From Bacteroidia bacterium (lineage in GTDB: Bacteria; Bacteroidota; Bacteroidia; CAIKAF01), in contig JACVCJ010000008.1 in the NCBI GenBank assembly GCA_016742095.1, positions 59,463-123,462 on the forward strand: a stretch of DNA of 64,000 nucleotides. Reading direction: 5' to 3'. This document shows positions 16,175 through 24,944 of the stretch, one piece after another. Each line of letters starts with the position of its first letter. Position 1 is the stretch's first letter. The position numbers were made by a program, and so were the translations under genes. The notes below the pieces were generated by a model, which worked only from the letters and a program-made list of their open reading frames with translations, ran no database searches and was not told where the DNA came from.

Positions 16175-17383
16175 ATGCGCGTCCTATTCCTGATACTTGT
16201 CTGTACTGTACTTGTCGCCTGTGGCAAGGCCCAGAAGCCGAACGGAGTCTTTTACATCGAAAAGCAGGCACACGGTCCTGTGAACACCGGTGCCGAACAA
16301 ACCGACAAATACCTGCCCCTGCTGCAAGGCAAACGCGTGGCCGTGATCGCCAACCAGACCAGCATCATCGGGCATCAGCACCTGGTAGATTCCCTGCTGA
16401 AACTGGGCGTGAACATCGTAAAGGTATTCGGGCCGGAACACGGTTTCCGCGGTAACCATTCCGACGGAGCCCACGTTTCCAGCGAAAAAGATGCGCGTAC
16501 CGGGCTGCCGGTGGTCTCGCTCTACGGCAAAAACCAGAAACCCACCGCCGAACAGCTCAGCAATGTAGATGTGCTCCTTTTTGATATACAGGACGTAGGC
16601 TGTCGTTTTTATACCTATATAAGTACCATGAGCCTGGCCATGGAAGCCGCTGCCGAGAACGGCAAGGATTTCCTGGTGTTGGACCGGCCCAATCCCAATG
16701 GCTTTTATGTGGACGGTCCCGTGCTGCAGAAAGGATTCGAAAGTTTTGTGGGCATGCACCACATTCCTATTGTACATGGTATGACGGTAGGCGAATACGC
16801 CAACATGGTGAACGAGGAGGGCTGGCTCAAAAACGGCGTAAAATGCCGGCTGAACGTGATCCCTTGTAAAAATTACAACCATAAAATGCAGTATACACTG
16901 CCTGTTGCCCCTTCGCCCAACCTGCCCAGCCGCGAAAGTATCCTGCTGTACCCCACGCTTTGCCTTTTTGAAGGTACCGACGTAAGCATCGGACGCGGAA
17001 CGGCCACGCCCTTCGAAGTGGTGGGTGCCCCCTGGTGGAAGGAAGCACCCTATGTGTTTACGCCAAAGTCCATTCCCGGAGCCAGTGAAAATCCAAAATT
17101 CAAAGGCCTGGAGTGTCGTGGCTATAACCTGCATGAATTTTCGGATATGATCCGCGGTATACGCAGCCTGTACCTCTTCTGGCTGCTGGACGCCTATAAA
17201 AACTGTCCGGATAAAAGTAAATTCTTTACCTCCTACTTTGAAAAACTGGCCGGCAGCAACGCGCTGAAAGAGGCCATTGTGGCCGGTAAGAGTGAAGAAG
17301 AGATACGGGCTTCCTGGCAGGACGACCTTAAGGCGTTTAAGCAGATACGGGCAAAGTACCTGCTGTATCCCGACTTTGAGTAA
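16175..17383 (+). CDS. namZ: DUF1343 / NamZ-type exo-beta-N-acetylmuramidase, lipoprotein
   Basis: The ATG at 16175 is chosen over the TTG at 16169. The first residues, MRVLFLILVCTVLVACGKAQ, form a lipoprotein signal with Cys16 or so as the lipidated residue. The rest of the 402-residue protein is the DUF1343 fold: GKRVAVIANQTSIIGHQHLV, VKVFGPEHGFRGNHSDGAHV, LLFDIQDVGCRFYTYISTM, LDRPNPNGFYVDGPVL, FEGTDVSIGRGTATPFEVVG. The characterised member NamZ removes MurNAc from the non-reducing end of peptidoglycan fragments in wall recycling. All these motifs are intact. It is followed by an aldehyde dehydrogenase gene that has its own -7 box. Confidence 0.88.
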   Translation: MRVLFLILVCTVLVACGKAQKPNGVFYIEKQAHGPVNTGAEQTDKYLPLLQGKRVAVIANQTSIIGHQHLVDSLLKLGVNIVKVFGPEHGFRGNHSDGAHVSSEKDARTGLPVVSLYGKNQKPTAEQLSNVDVLLFDIQDVGCRFYTYISTMSLAMEAAAENGKDFLVLDRPNPNGFYVDGPVLQKGFESFVGMHHIPIVHGMTVGEYANMVNEEGWLKNGVKCRLNVIPCKNYNHKMQYTLPVAPSPNLPSRESILLYPTLCLFEGTDVSIGRGTATPFEVVGAPWWKEAPYVFTPKSIPGASENPKFKGLECRGYNLHEFSDMIRGIRSLYLFWLLDAYKNCPDKSKFFTSYFEKLAGSNALKEAIVAGKSEEEIRASWQDDLKAFKQIRAKYLLYPDFE

Positions 17384-17404
17384 ACGATGCCGGAGCTTTT
17401 TTGA

Positions 17405-17412
17405 TACCTTTG
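17405..17412 (+). promoter_or_regulatory. -7 box upstream of the aldehyde dehydrogenase gene
   Basis: TACCTTTG matches TAnnTTTG and lies 22 bp before the GTG start at 17435. It implies a transcript separate from the upstream muramidase gene. Confidence 0.45.
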
Positions 17413-17434
17413 TGATCCTAAAAACAGCGATATC

Positions 17435-18877
17435 GTGCAGATCCAAAACTATATAAACGGCCGCTTCTCCGATCCGCTGAACGGCCAGTTCCTCGACAAC
17501 ACAGATCCCGCCCGGGGCAAAGTATACGGACGTATTCCCGCCTCCGGCGCCGAAGACTGTGACCTGGCCTACGAGGCCGCCAAAGCCGCGTTCCCGGCCT
17601 GGAGCATGATGCCTGCCACCGAACGCAGTGCCATACTGATGCGTATCGTAGAAGGTATTGAAGCCCGCCATGAAGAACTGGCGCAGGCCGAAAGTACCGA
17701 CAGCGGCAAACCCCTGTGGCTTACCCGCAGCGTGGACATTATGCGGGCCGCCGCCAATATCCGCTTCTTTGCGGAGGCCATACTGCATTTTTCGGCCGAA
17801 AGTCACGCCATTCCCGGTCAGGCCATCAATTATACCCTGCGCCAGCCCATTGGCGTAGTGGGTTGCATTTCGCCCTGGAACCTGCCCCTGTACCTGTTTA
17901 CCTGGAAAATTGCCCCGGCCCTGGCCGCCGGCAATACCGTAGTGGCCAAACCCAGCGAAATTACACCGGCAACCGCCTATCTTTTCTCCCAGATATGCAG
18001 CGAGGCCGGACTGCCTCCCGGCGTTCTGAACGTAGTACACGGACTGGGCGGCAACATCGGTAAGGCCATTGTAAGCCATCCCGGTATAAAAGCCGTTTCC
18101 TTTACCGGCGGTACCGCCACCGGCGCCGAAATTGCCCGTATAGCCGCTCCCATGTTCAAAAAACTGAGCCTGGAACTGGGCGGTAAAAATCCCAACCTGG
18201 TATTTGCCGACTGCGATCTTGAAAAAGCTGTGGAAACCTCCGTACGCGGCGCTTTTACCAACCAGGGACAGATCTGCCTCTGCGGTTCGCGCATTTTTAT
18301 TGAAGAAAGTCTGTACCCCCGCTTCCGCGATGCCTTTGTAGAAAAGGTGAAACAGCTGAAGACCGGCGATCCGTCCGACCCGGATAATTTTATGGGCGCC
18401 GTGGTTTCCAAAGCACACCTCGAAAAAGTGGAAAGCTATATCCGGCTGGCCCGTGAAGAAGGCGGCACCGTACTCTGCGGCGGTGAACGTGCCGTAGTGG
18501 GTGGCGAATTTTCGGAAGGTTACTTCCTGCAGCCCACCGTTATCGAAGGCCTTTCGGCATACTGCCGCACCAATACCGAAGAGATCTTCGGCCCTGTGGT
18601 AACGCTTACGCCCTTTAAAACCGAGGACGAAGCCCTGGAATTTGCCAACGCCACGCCCTACGGACTGGCCGCCATGCTCTGGACGCAGGATGTAAGCCGC
18701 ACGCAGCGCGTTGCCGAAAAGATACAGGCCGGTATCGTATGGGTGAACTGCTGGATGCTGCGCGATCTGCGTACGCCCTTCGGCGGTGTGAAACAGAGCG
18801 GTGTGGGCCGCGAAGGCGGATGGGAAGCCCTGCGCTTCTTTACCGAGGCCAAGAACGTATGCATCAAGTATGCATAG
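17435..18877 (+). CDS. NAD(P)-dependent aldehyde dehydrogenase, ALDH8/aminomuconate-semialdehyde-type
   Basis: This 480-residue cytoplasmic oxidoreductase has all ALDH signatures: CISPWNLPLYLFTWKIAPAL (cofactor-binding Asn), AGNTVVAKPSEITPATAYLF, the GGTATGAEIA loop, the catalytic Glu in LSLELGGKNPNLVFADCDLE, and the catalytic Cys in NQGQICLCGSRIFIEESLYP. The end (FGGVKQSGVGREGGWEALRF, then FTEAKNVCIKY) is typical of 2-aminomuconate / 2-hydroxymuconate semialdehyde dehydrogenases of the kynurenine or catechol-meta pathways. No other pathway genes lie nearby, so the substrate is uncertain. Start is GTG; the family N-terminus (NYINGRF) begins a few residues in. Confidence 0.9.
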   Translation: MQIQNYINGRFSDPLNGQFLDNTDPARGKVYGRIPASGAEDCDLAYEAAKAAFPAWSMMPATERSAILMRIVEGIEARHEELAQAESTDSGKPLWLTRSVDIMRAAANIRFFAEAILHFSAESHAIPGQAINYTLRQPIGVVGCISPWNLPLYLFTWKIAPALAAGNTVVAKPSEITPATAYLFSQICSEAGLPPGVLNVVHGLGGNIGKAIVSHPGIKAVSFTGGTATGAEIARIAAPMFKKLSLELGGKNPNLVFADCDLEKAVETSVRGAFTNQGQICLCGSRIFIEESLYPRFRDAFVEKVKQLKTGDPSDPDNFMGAVVSKAHLEKVESYIRLAREEGGTVLCGGERAVVGGEFSEGYFLQPTVIEGLSAYCRTNTEEIFGPVVTLTPFKTEDEALEFANATPYGLAAMLWTQDVSRTQRVAEKIQAGIVWVNCWMLRDLRTPFGGVKQSGVGREGGWEALRFFTEAKNVCIKYA

Positions 18878-18912
18878 ACTGACGAACGTACCTTAAACGG
18901 GATATTCCTTTT

Positions 18913-19842
18913 TTACTTCGGCTGCCGGTTGATGCGGTTCCATTTGATACCGTTGTTCAGCTCAAAACCTACGATCACGGAAATACAGTTCACGTAAATG
19001 AACACCATCAGTATCGGAAAGGTGCCGATGGCCCCGTACAGGGAATTGTAGTTATCGAAATTAGAAAAGAAGAACGACACGCCCCAGGAAGCCGCCAGTG
19101 CAATATTGGTGGAAAGAAAGGCCCCCGGCGAAAAATAGCGCGGCCGGTACTGCTTCACCGGTACCACCAGGTAAAACAGCGACATGGTGGTATAGATCAC
19201 GATGTACAGCAACACAAAACGCCCGGCTTTGATCATAAATTCCATACCCCCCGAAAGATCAGCGCTGAGCTGCAGACGGCCGATAAGTACCGTAGAGTAG
19301 GCCAGTATAACGATGGAAAGCGCCGACATCACAAAAATACCCAGCAGCAGGGCAAAAGAAAGGGCCCTGAGCGTACCGTTGCTGCGGGTTTCCGTTACGT
19401 GTACGCTTTTGTTCATAGCGCGCACCAGGCCCATCATACCATTGGTGCTGAAATACCCGGCCAGCAGCACCGACACCGAAAGCAGTCCCCCGTTGGTATG
19501 CGTTACCACCTGCGCAATGGTGTCGTTAAGCAGTCCGGATACCTGCGGCGGTATAATATTGGCGTAGGCCTGCAGCAGTTTTTGCTGAAAACCTTCGATG
19601 GGCACAAAGGGGATCAGTGTGCAGATAAAGAGCAGTGTGGGGAACAGGGCCATAAAGAACTTGAAGGTGGCCGCTGCGGCGCGGTCGCCCACCGAACTTT
19701 CGGTAAGTCCGCGCACAAAGCTCAGGATCACGTCATAGACGGGAATACCTTCGAAACCGGGCAACGAATTACGTTTAAGCCGCATGATCACAAAGCGGCT
19801 GATGGGCAGGGCAAGTGTATATGTCAGTAGCTTTTTAAGCAT
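18913..19842 (-). CDS. YihY/BrkB family inner-membrane protein
   Basis: This 309-residue protein has six predicted membrane helices and the YihY/BrkB hallmarks: DRAAAATFKFFMALFPTLLF near the first helix, VLLAGYFSTNGMMGLVRAMN in the middle, and FSPGAFLSTNIALAASWGVS plus NSLYGAIGTFPILMVFIYVN towards the end. The family was once annotated as ribonuclease BN in error; the current view is an inner-membrane protein of unclear function, possibly a transporter. Its start lies 1 bp after the stop of nadC, so the two genes are cotranscribed. Confidence 0.92.
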   Translation of the reverse strand: MLKKLLTYTLALPISRFVIMRLKRNSLPGFEGIPVYDVILSFVRGLTESSVGDRAAAATFKFFMALFPTLLFICTLIPFVPIEGFQQKLLQAYANIIPPQVSGLLNDTIAQVVTHTNGGLLSVSVLLAGYFSTNGMMGLVRAMNKSVHVTETRSNGTLRALSFALLLGIFVMSALSIVILAYSTVLIGRLQLSADLSGGMEFMIKAGRFVLLYIVIYTTMSLFYLVVPVKQYRPRYFSPGAFLSTNIALAASWGVSFFFSNFDNYNSLYGAIGTFPILMVFIYVNCISVIVGFELNNGIKWNRINRQPK

Positions 19843-19843
19843 C

Positions 19844-20680
19844 TTACATGGCTTTCAGGCTCAGATCAAGGCTTTTTACACTGTGTGTGAGGGCGCCTAC
19901 CGAAATAAAGTCCACGCCCGTAAGTGCGTATTCCAGTATATTATCTTCGGTAATACCGCCGCTGGCCTCGGTCTCAAAACGGCCTTTTATCTTGTCGAGC
20001 GCCTTTTCAATGAGCGCCGGCGAAAAATTATCGAGCATAATACGATCTACGCCGCCGTGGTTCAGTACTTCCTGCAGTTCTTTCAGGTCGCGCACCTCGA
20101 TCTCCACCTTCAGGTCCAGCTTCTTCTTTTTCAGGTAGGCCTGCGTTTTATCGATGGCCTGGGTAATGCCGCCCGCAAAGTCTACGTGATTGTCCTTGAT
20201 CATGATCATGTCGTACAGTCCGAAGCGGTGGTTGTAGCCTCCGCCGATGCGCACCGCCTCTTTTTCCAGGAAGCGCATCAGGGGCGTGGTCTTACGCGTA
20301 TCCAGCAGGCGGGCCCTGGTCGGTTTTATGATCTCGGCCAGGCAGTGTGTTTTGGTGGCGATACCGCTCATACGCTGCATAATATTGAGCACCGTACGTT
20401 CAATGGTAAGTATACTGCGCGAGCTGCCTTCCACGTAAAAGACCTTGTCGCCTTTTTTTACGGGTTCGCCATCGTTGATGAGTACTTCAAGCTCTAAATT
20501 TTTATCGAATTGTTTAAAAATGGCCCGGGCCACTTCCACCCCGGCTATAATGCCGTTCTCTTTTACCAGCAGGCGTGCTTTCCCTCTGGCTGTGGCCGGT
20601 ATCGTGGCCAGTGAAGTATGGTCTCCGTCCTGAATATCCTCTTCGAGTACACGTTTTAAAAAATCATGCAACATGTCCAT
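19844..20680 (-). CDS. nadC: Nicotinate-nucleotide pyrophosphorylase (carboxylating), quinolinate phosphoribosyltransferase
   Basis: This 278-residue enzyme converts quinolinate and PRPP to nicotinate mononucleotide in NAD de novo synthesis. Motifs present: DGDHTSLATIPATARGKARL at the N-terminus, ERTVLNIMQRMSGIATKTH, LLDTRKTTPLMRFLEKEAVR, IGGGYNHRFGLYDMIMIKDN, and the late GVDRIMLDNFSP and VDFISVGALTHSVKSLDLSL. All substrate-binding Arg/Lys/His positions of the family are in place. It follows the DUF4783 gene by about 67 bp and leads into yihY, an arrangement often seen in Bacteroidota. Confidence 0.97.
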   Translation of the reverse strand: MDMLHDFLKRVLEEDIQDGDHTSLATIPATARGKARLLVKENGIIAGVEVARAIFKQFDKNLELEVLINDGEPVKKGDKVFYVEGSSRSILTIERTVLNIMQRMSGIATKTHCLAEIIKPTRARLLDTRKTTPLMRFLEKEAVRIGGGYNHRFGLYDMIMIKDNHVDFAGGITQAIDKTQAYLKKKKLDLKVEIEVRDLKELQEVLNHGGVDRIMLDNFSPALIEKALDKIKGRFETEASGGITEDNILEYALTGVDFISVGALTHSVKSLDLSLKAM

Positions 20681-20747
20681 TACGATCGTAGTTTACTACG
20701 AAAATAGCAAAATACGGGCATAACGGCCCCGAAAAGGCGCAGAAAAC

Positions 20748-21122
20748 CTATTCTTTCTCGAACTTGAGGGTCTGTATCAGATCGGATGCGCCCTCGCGGC
20801 GGAAATAGGCGGTTACACGCCAGCGCTGGCCTTTGCTGGTGAGATCGCCGATGATGTATTTGGAAGAACCGCTGTCGCTCTTGTGCTTCAGGGTGAACGT
20901 AGCGGGGCGTATCTTTGTGAAAAAGTCACGAACCATCACCTTAGCCTGGGCTTTGGCATACATACCTTCGATGCTTTCGATCTCGAGCTCCACCGTATTC
21001 ATGAAATAGGTGCCCAGCGCATCTGCATCATTGTTCTCCAGCGCGGTGGTTACCTCGCCGATCTGTGCCTGCAGCGAAAAAGGTAATAGAACGAGGGTCA
21101 GCATCCACAGTAGTTTTTTCAT
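20748..21122 (-). CDS. DUF4783 periplasmic protein
   Basis: This 124-residue exported protein has the signal peptide MKKLLWMLTLVLLPFSLQAQ. The remainder matches the DUF4783 pattern, an NTF2-like small alpha+beta fold: VTTALENNDADALGTYFMNT, VMVRDFFTKIRP, FTLKHKSDSGSSKYIIGDLT, WRVTAYFRREG. Its function is unknown, but it is widely conserved in Bacteroidota and usually found next to nadC, as here. It diverges from rlmH, whose start lies 38 bp away. Confidence 0.88.
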   Translation of the reverse strand: MKKLLWMLTLVLLPFSLQAQIGEVTTALENNDADALGTYFMNTVELEIESIEGMYAKAQAKVMVRDFFTKIRPATFTLKHKSDSGSSKYIIGDLTSKGQRWRVTAYFRREGASDLIQTLKFEKE

Positions 21123-21160
21123 GATGGATTTGTTCTTATTGTTTCGTTACTTTGTTGCAA

Positions 21161-21634
21161 ATGTTAATAGAACTCTTTTGCATCGGGAAAACCACGGATC
21201 CGGAAATGCGCAAGCTCACGGATACATATCACAAAAAGCTTGCCAAATATTGTAATTTTATTCCGGTAGAAAAAGAAGCTCCCGGACTAAAAAAGCATTT
21301 TTCGTCTGCAGAACGCAAAAATATAGAGGGAAAAATGCTGCTCGACTACCTGAAACCCGATGATTACCTGGTTTTGCTCGATGAGAACGGAAGTATCTAT
21401 TCTTCGGAAAAATTTGCCCTGCGCCTGCAGAAGATCCTGAACCATTCCCGCAAACGGGTACTTTTTGTGATCGGCGGCCCCTATGGTTTTTCGGAAGAAG
21501 TATACGACCGGGCCGATGAAAAGATCTCGCTTTCGGCCATGACCTTTACCCACCAGATGGTGCGCCTCTTCTTTACCGAACAGCTGTACCGCGCCTTTAG
21601 TATCCTGAACAACGAACCATACCATCACTCATGA
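21161..21634 (+). CDS. rlmH: 23S rRNA (pseudouridine-1915-N3)-methyltransferase RlmH
   Basis: The ATG at 21161 is chosen over the one at 21152: it gives 157 residues, the family length, and starts directly with the first strand (MLIELFCIGKTTDPEMRKL). The SPOUT knot is at the C-terminus: YLVLLDENG, RVLFVIGGPYGFSEEVYDRA, then LSAMTFTHQMVRLFFTEQLY with the terminal YHHS. It methylates pseudouridine 1915 in helix 69 of 23S rRNA using SAM. It overlaps the HAD gene by 4 bp (ATGA), so they are cotranscribed. Confidence 0.97.
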   Translation: MLIELFCIGKTTDPEMRKLTDTYHKKLAKYCNFIPVEKEAPGLKKHFSSAERKNIEGKMLLDYLKPDDYLVLLDENGSIYSSEKFALRLQKILNHSRKRVLFVIGGPYGFSEEVYDRADEKISLSAMTFTHQMVRLFFTEQLYRAFSILNNEPYHHS

Positions 21635-22305
21635 ATTGCGAAGCCATTATTTTCGACTTCGGGGGCATACTCCTTCCCATTGATTACCAGGCCGTAGCCC
21701 GCTCCTTTGATGCGCTGATGCCCGGCGGGAACGCACAGATCTATTCGCAGCAGAAGCAGTTACCGGTATTCGATGCCCTGGAACGCGGAGAGACCAGTGC
21801 GGCGGAATTCCTGGCCGCCCTGAAGGAAATTTTCCCCGATGCCGCCGAACAGCAGCTGCAGGACGCCTGGAACTCGATACTGGGCCCGATGCCAGCAGAA
21901 CGGCTTACCCTGCTGGAAAAAGTACGTAAAAACTACCGCATTTTCCTGCTGAGCAATACCAATGTGATCCATGCCGCCCATTTTGAGCAGGATTTTAAAG
22001 AGCGCTTCGGCCAGCTTCCCGAAGCCTGGTTCGACGGTATTTACTACAGTTATGAATGTGGCTTCCGCAAACCCGAAAAAGCCATCTTCGACCTGGTGAT
22101 GCTCGAGAACAACCTGGACGCACGCCGTACCGTGTTCTTCGAAGATACCATCGCCAATGTGGAAGGCGCTCTGCAGGCAGGTATACCTACGGTATTTGTG
22201 AACATACATGAAGGACAGAGCACCGAAGACTATTTTGATGCCGGGACCGGGCTGCTGCATAACGAAAAGCTGCGGACCGACCTGCGCATGCCCTCATTTT
22301 CTTAA
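21631..22305 (+). CDS. HAD-superfamily (subfamily IA) hydrolase, YihX-like
   Basis: This 224-residue protein has the HAD motifs in order: motif I IIFDFGGILLPIDYQ, where Gly replaces the usual second Asp as in YihX-like phosphatases; motif II LLSNTNVIHA; motif III Lys in YECGFRKPEKAIFDLV; and motif IV FFEDTIANVEGA. An alpha-helical cap (about residues 15-85) suits small phosphorylated substrates such as sugar phosphates. The substrate is not identifiable. It overlaps rlmH by 4 bp and is followed 15 bp later by the MazG-like gene, giving a three-gene housekeeping operon. Confidence 0.9.
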   Translation: MNCEAIIFDFGGILLPIDYQAVARSFDALMPGGNAQIYSQQKQLPVFDALERGETSAAEFLAALKEIFPDAAEQQLQDAWNSILGPMPAERLTLLEKVRKNYRIFLLSNTNVIHAAHFEQDFKERFGQLPEAWFDGIYYSYECGFRKPEKAIFDLVMLENNLDARRTVFFEDTIANVEGALQAGIPTVFVNIHEGQSTEDYFDAGTGLLHNEKLRTDLRMPSFS

Positions 22306-22320
22306 CAATATAAAAAAACT

Positions 22321-22656
22321 ATGGAACCGAAAAGCCTGGAACAGATGCAGCAGGAAGTGGACCAGTGGATAAAGACCACCGGCGTACGCTACTTTTCCGA
22401 ACTTACCAATATGGCCATACTCACCGAAGAAGTGGGCGAACTGGCGCGGATCATGGCGCGCACCTACGGGGATCAGTCCTTTAAAAAGACCGACCTGGAC
22501 AAGAACCTCGGCGATGAAATGGCCGACGTGCTCTGGGTACTGATCTGCCTGGCCAACCAGACAGGCATCGACCTTACAGAAGCCTTTGAAAAGAACATGC
22601 AGAAAAAGACGCAGCGCGACAGCGAGCGTCATAAGAACAACCCCAAACTGCAGTAA
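22321..22656 (+). CDS. MazG-like nucleotide pyrophosphohydrolase
   Basis: This 111-residue single-domain protein carries the MazG metal-binding pattern: ILTEEVGELARIMAR (EExxE) and LGDEMADVLWVLICLANQTG (ExxD), separated by a short helix. The all-alpha NTP-PPase family hydrolyses canonical or damaged (d)NTPs to monophosphates. Short MazG homologues like this one resemble the iMazG/RS21-C6 group that cleans modified pyrimidine nucleotides; the specificity is inferred. It is last in the rlmH-HAD-MazG operon, and its stop lies 3 bp from the convergent rnr stop. Confidence 0.92.
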   Translation: MEPKSLEQMQQEVDQWIKTTGVRYFSELTNMAILTEEVGELARIMARTYGDQSFKKTDLDKNLGDEMADVLWVLICLANQTGIDLTEAFEKNMQKKTQRDSERHKNNPKLQ

Positions 22657-22659
22657 GGT

Positions 22660-24822
22660 TTACAGGTTCTCGAACAGCAGGTCGATCTGGCGTCTGTCCA
22701 TATCCACCTTGTTCACCAGTACGTGTACGCGGTCGCCCAGACGGTAGGACTTTTTACGGCTCTTTCCGAATACGGCCATGCGTTTTTCATCGAAGAAATA
22801 AAAATCATCGCGCATTTCGCGCAGGCGTACCATGCCCTCGCAGCGGGTCTCTTCGATCTCTACGTAAATACCCCATTCGGTAACCCCGGTAATTACCCCG
22901 GCATATACGCGGCCCACGCGCTCCAGCATAAATTCTACCTGTTTGTATTTCACAGAGGCGCGTTCGGCTTCGGCAGCCAGTCGTTCCCGCTCGCTGCTGT
23001 GGTTACAGAGCTGTTCCAGGTCCGATTCTTTGGGATTGGCGTTCTCGTCGTCGAGGTAGGTCTGCAGCAGGCGGTGCACCAGTACGTCGGGGTAACGGCG
23101 TATGGGCGAGGTAAAGTGCGTATAGTAATCGAACGAAAGCCCGTAGTGCCCGATATTTTTGGTGGAATAAATGGCTTTGGCCATACTGCGGATCGCCAGC
23201 TGACGGATCATATCGCCTTCGGGCTTATCCTGCACTTCGGCCAGCAGGGCATTGATGTTCTTCGATATTTTCTTCGGATTGTCCAGCTCCAGGTGGTAAC
23301 CCAGCGTTTTTACAAAAGAGGCAAAATCCTGCAGCTTGCTTTCATCGGGCAGGTCGTGCACACGGTACACGAACGGCCGGCTGCGTTTTTTGCCTTTGGG
23401 CAGGGCCACGAACTCGGTCACTTTTTTATTGGCCAGCAGCATAAATTCCTCGATCAGCTGGTTGGCTTCGCGCTGTATCTTAAAGTATACATCTATGGGT
23501 TTTCCGTTCTCGTCGAGCAGGAATTTCACTTCGGCCTGGTCCACACGCAGGGCCCCGTCCTTAAAGCGGTGTCCGCGCATGATCTGCGCCAGTTTATGCA
23601 GCAGCAGGATGGGGGCTGAAAAATCGTCTTCTTTTCCCTCGATGATCTCCTGGGCCTCTTCATAGCTAAAACGGCGGTCGCTGTGGATCACCGTACGCCC
23701 GAACCACTGCTCCAGTACTTCGGCGTTCTCGTTCATGACGAATACGGCCGAAAAGGTGAACTTATCTTCGTTGGGCCGCAGGGAACATACGCCGTTGCTG
23801 AGTTTTTCGGGCAGCATGGGCACCACGCGGTCTACCAGGTATACCGAAGTGGCCCGTTTTACGGCTTCTTTATCGAGGCGGGAGCCGGGTGTTACGTAAT
23901 GCGATACATCGGCAATGTGTACACCGATCTCCCATTTGCCGTCGCCCAGTTCTTTCAGGGAAAGGGCATCGTCAAAGTCCTTGGCGTCTGCCGGATCGAT
24001 GGTAAAGGTGAGCGTATCGCGGAAGTCGCGGCGTTTTTTAATTTCGGCCTGGGGCAGGTCGAAGGATATGCGTTCGGCATCTTCTTCCACTTCGGGCGGA
24101 AACTCGTAGGGCAAGCCGTATTCTTCCAGGATGGCATGCATTTCGGCGTTGTTCTCGCCGCTTTTACCCAGCACGCGTAGTATCTCGCCGCGGGCATCCA
24201 TTCCCTGCTGCACGGGCCAGTCGGTGATCTGTGCCACCACTTTCATGCCCGGTGAAGCGCCTTTGGAAACATCCAGCGGTATATATATGGCGAACGGAAT
24301 GCGGTTGCTGTCGGGATTTACGTACATATTGGTGGGCGAACCCGCCAGGGTACCTACCCATTCGGACTTGCCGCGTTCCACAACCTCGAGCACCTCCCCT
24401 TCGGGCGAGCCGCCTTTTTTGGGAAAGAGCACTACTTTTACAATATCGCCGTGATAGGCATTGGCCAGGTAACGGGCATGGATAAAGATGTCCTTTTCAC
24501 TTTCCGGAGAAATTACATAGGCATTGCCGCTGCTGAGGTAATCCACACGGCCGCTCAGTACCTGGAACGGCTTTCTGGCAATGAACTTACCGGGCTGTAC
24601 TTCTTCTATCTCACCCAGTAATAATAAGGTTTGCAGCGCTTTATATATGTTATCCTGTTCTTCTTTGGTTTCGAATCCGAGTTTGCTGCTGATCTGCTTT
24701 GTGTTGAGCGGCGCCGACGGGTTCGATTTTAAAAAGGTAAGAAGCGTATCACTTAAAATTCTGGCTTCTTTATTCGTATTCTGTTTGTTTTTTTTGTTGG
24801 ATTGTTTTCGTGATGAACTCAT
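22660..24822 (-). CDS. rnr: Ribonuclease R (RNB-family 3'-5' exoribonuclease)
   Basis: This 720-residue enzyme degrades structured RNA, including defective rRNA and tRNA. A basic leader (SSSRKQSNKKNKQNTNKEAR) is followed by the OB cold-shock domains (about 75-240; RVDYLSSGNAYVISPESEKD), then the RNB catalytic domain with the metal-binding aspartates in FTIDPADAKDFDDALSLKEL. A GIHIADVSHYVTPGSRLDKE segment and the late GHYGLSFDYYTHFTSPIRRYPDVLVHRLL region are intact, and an S1 domain (about 640-715; YAGVITGVTEWGIYVEIE) ends it. Length and motifs are typical. A separate 5' region with an inverted repeat, and a candidate small RNA, lie upstream. Confidence 0.97.
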   Translation of the reverse strand: MSSSRKQSNKKNKQNTNKEARILSDTLLTFLKSNPSAPLNTKQISSKLGFETKEEQDNIYKALQTLLLLGEIEEVQPGKFIARKPFQVLSGRVDYLSSGNAYVISPESEKDIFIHARYLANAYHGDIVKVVLFPKKGGSPEGEVLEVVERGKSEWVGTLAGSPTNMYVNPDSNRIPFAIYIPLDVSKGASPGMKVVAQITDWPVQQGMDARGEILRVLGKSGENNAEMHAILEEYGLPYEFPPEVEEDAERISFDLPQAEIKKRRDFRDTLTFTIDPADAKDFDDALSLKELGDGKWEIGVHIADVSHYVTPGSRLDKEAVKRATSVYLVDRVVPMLPEKLSNGVCSLRPNEDKFTFSAVFVMNENAEVLEQWFGRTVIHSDRRFSYEEAQEIIEGKEDDFSAPILLLHKLAQIMRGHRFKDGALRVDQAEVKFLLDENGKPIDVYFKIQREANQLIEEFMLLANKKVTEFVALPKGKKRSRPFVYRVHDLPDESKLQDFASFVKTLGYHLELDNPKKISKNINALLAEVQDKPEGDMIRQLAIRSMAKAIYSTKNIGHYGLSFDYYTHFTSPIRRYPDVLVHRLLQTYLDDENANPKESDLEQLCNHSSERERLAAEAERASVKYKQVEFMLERVGRVYAGVITGVTEWGIYVEIEETRCEGMVRLREMRDDFYFFDEKRMAVFGKSRKKSYRLGDRVHVLVNKVDMDRRQIDLLFENL

Positions 24823-24837
24823 ACTGTTAAACTAAGA

Positions 24838-24882
24838 GAATCATTAGCAATATACGAAGTTTAATGAATCGCACAATGATTC
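24838..24882 (-). promoter_or_regulatory. Inverted repeat in the rnr upstream region
   Basis: GAATCATT (24838-24845) and AATGATTC (24875-24882) are perfect inverted copies with 29 bp between them. They begin 16 bp upstream of the rnr ATG. They could be an operator or a leader hairpin controlling rnr; the role is unknown. Confidence 0.4.
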
Positions 24883-24944
24883 GGTTTATTATCATTTCGT
24901 TCCACCTCTGACTGCATACCGGCTATCCGCAACATCGGCAAAAC

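Noticed and set aside
16184..18418. 744-codon open frame on the minus strand
   Set aside because: It is the antisense of the NamZ-type and aldehyde dehydrogenase genes, both strongly supported. Its translation has no family features and an odd Gly/His-rich composition caused by codon bias.
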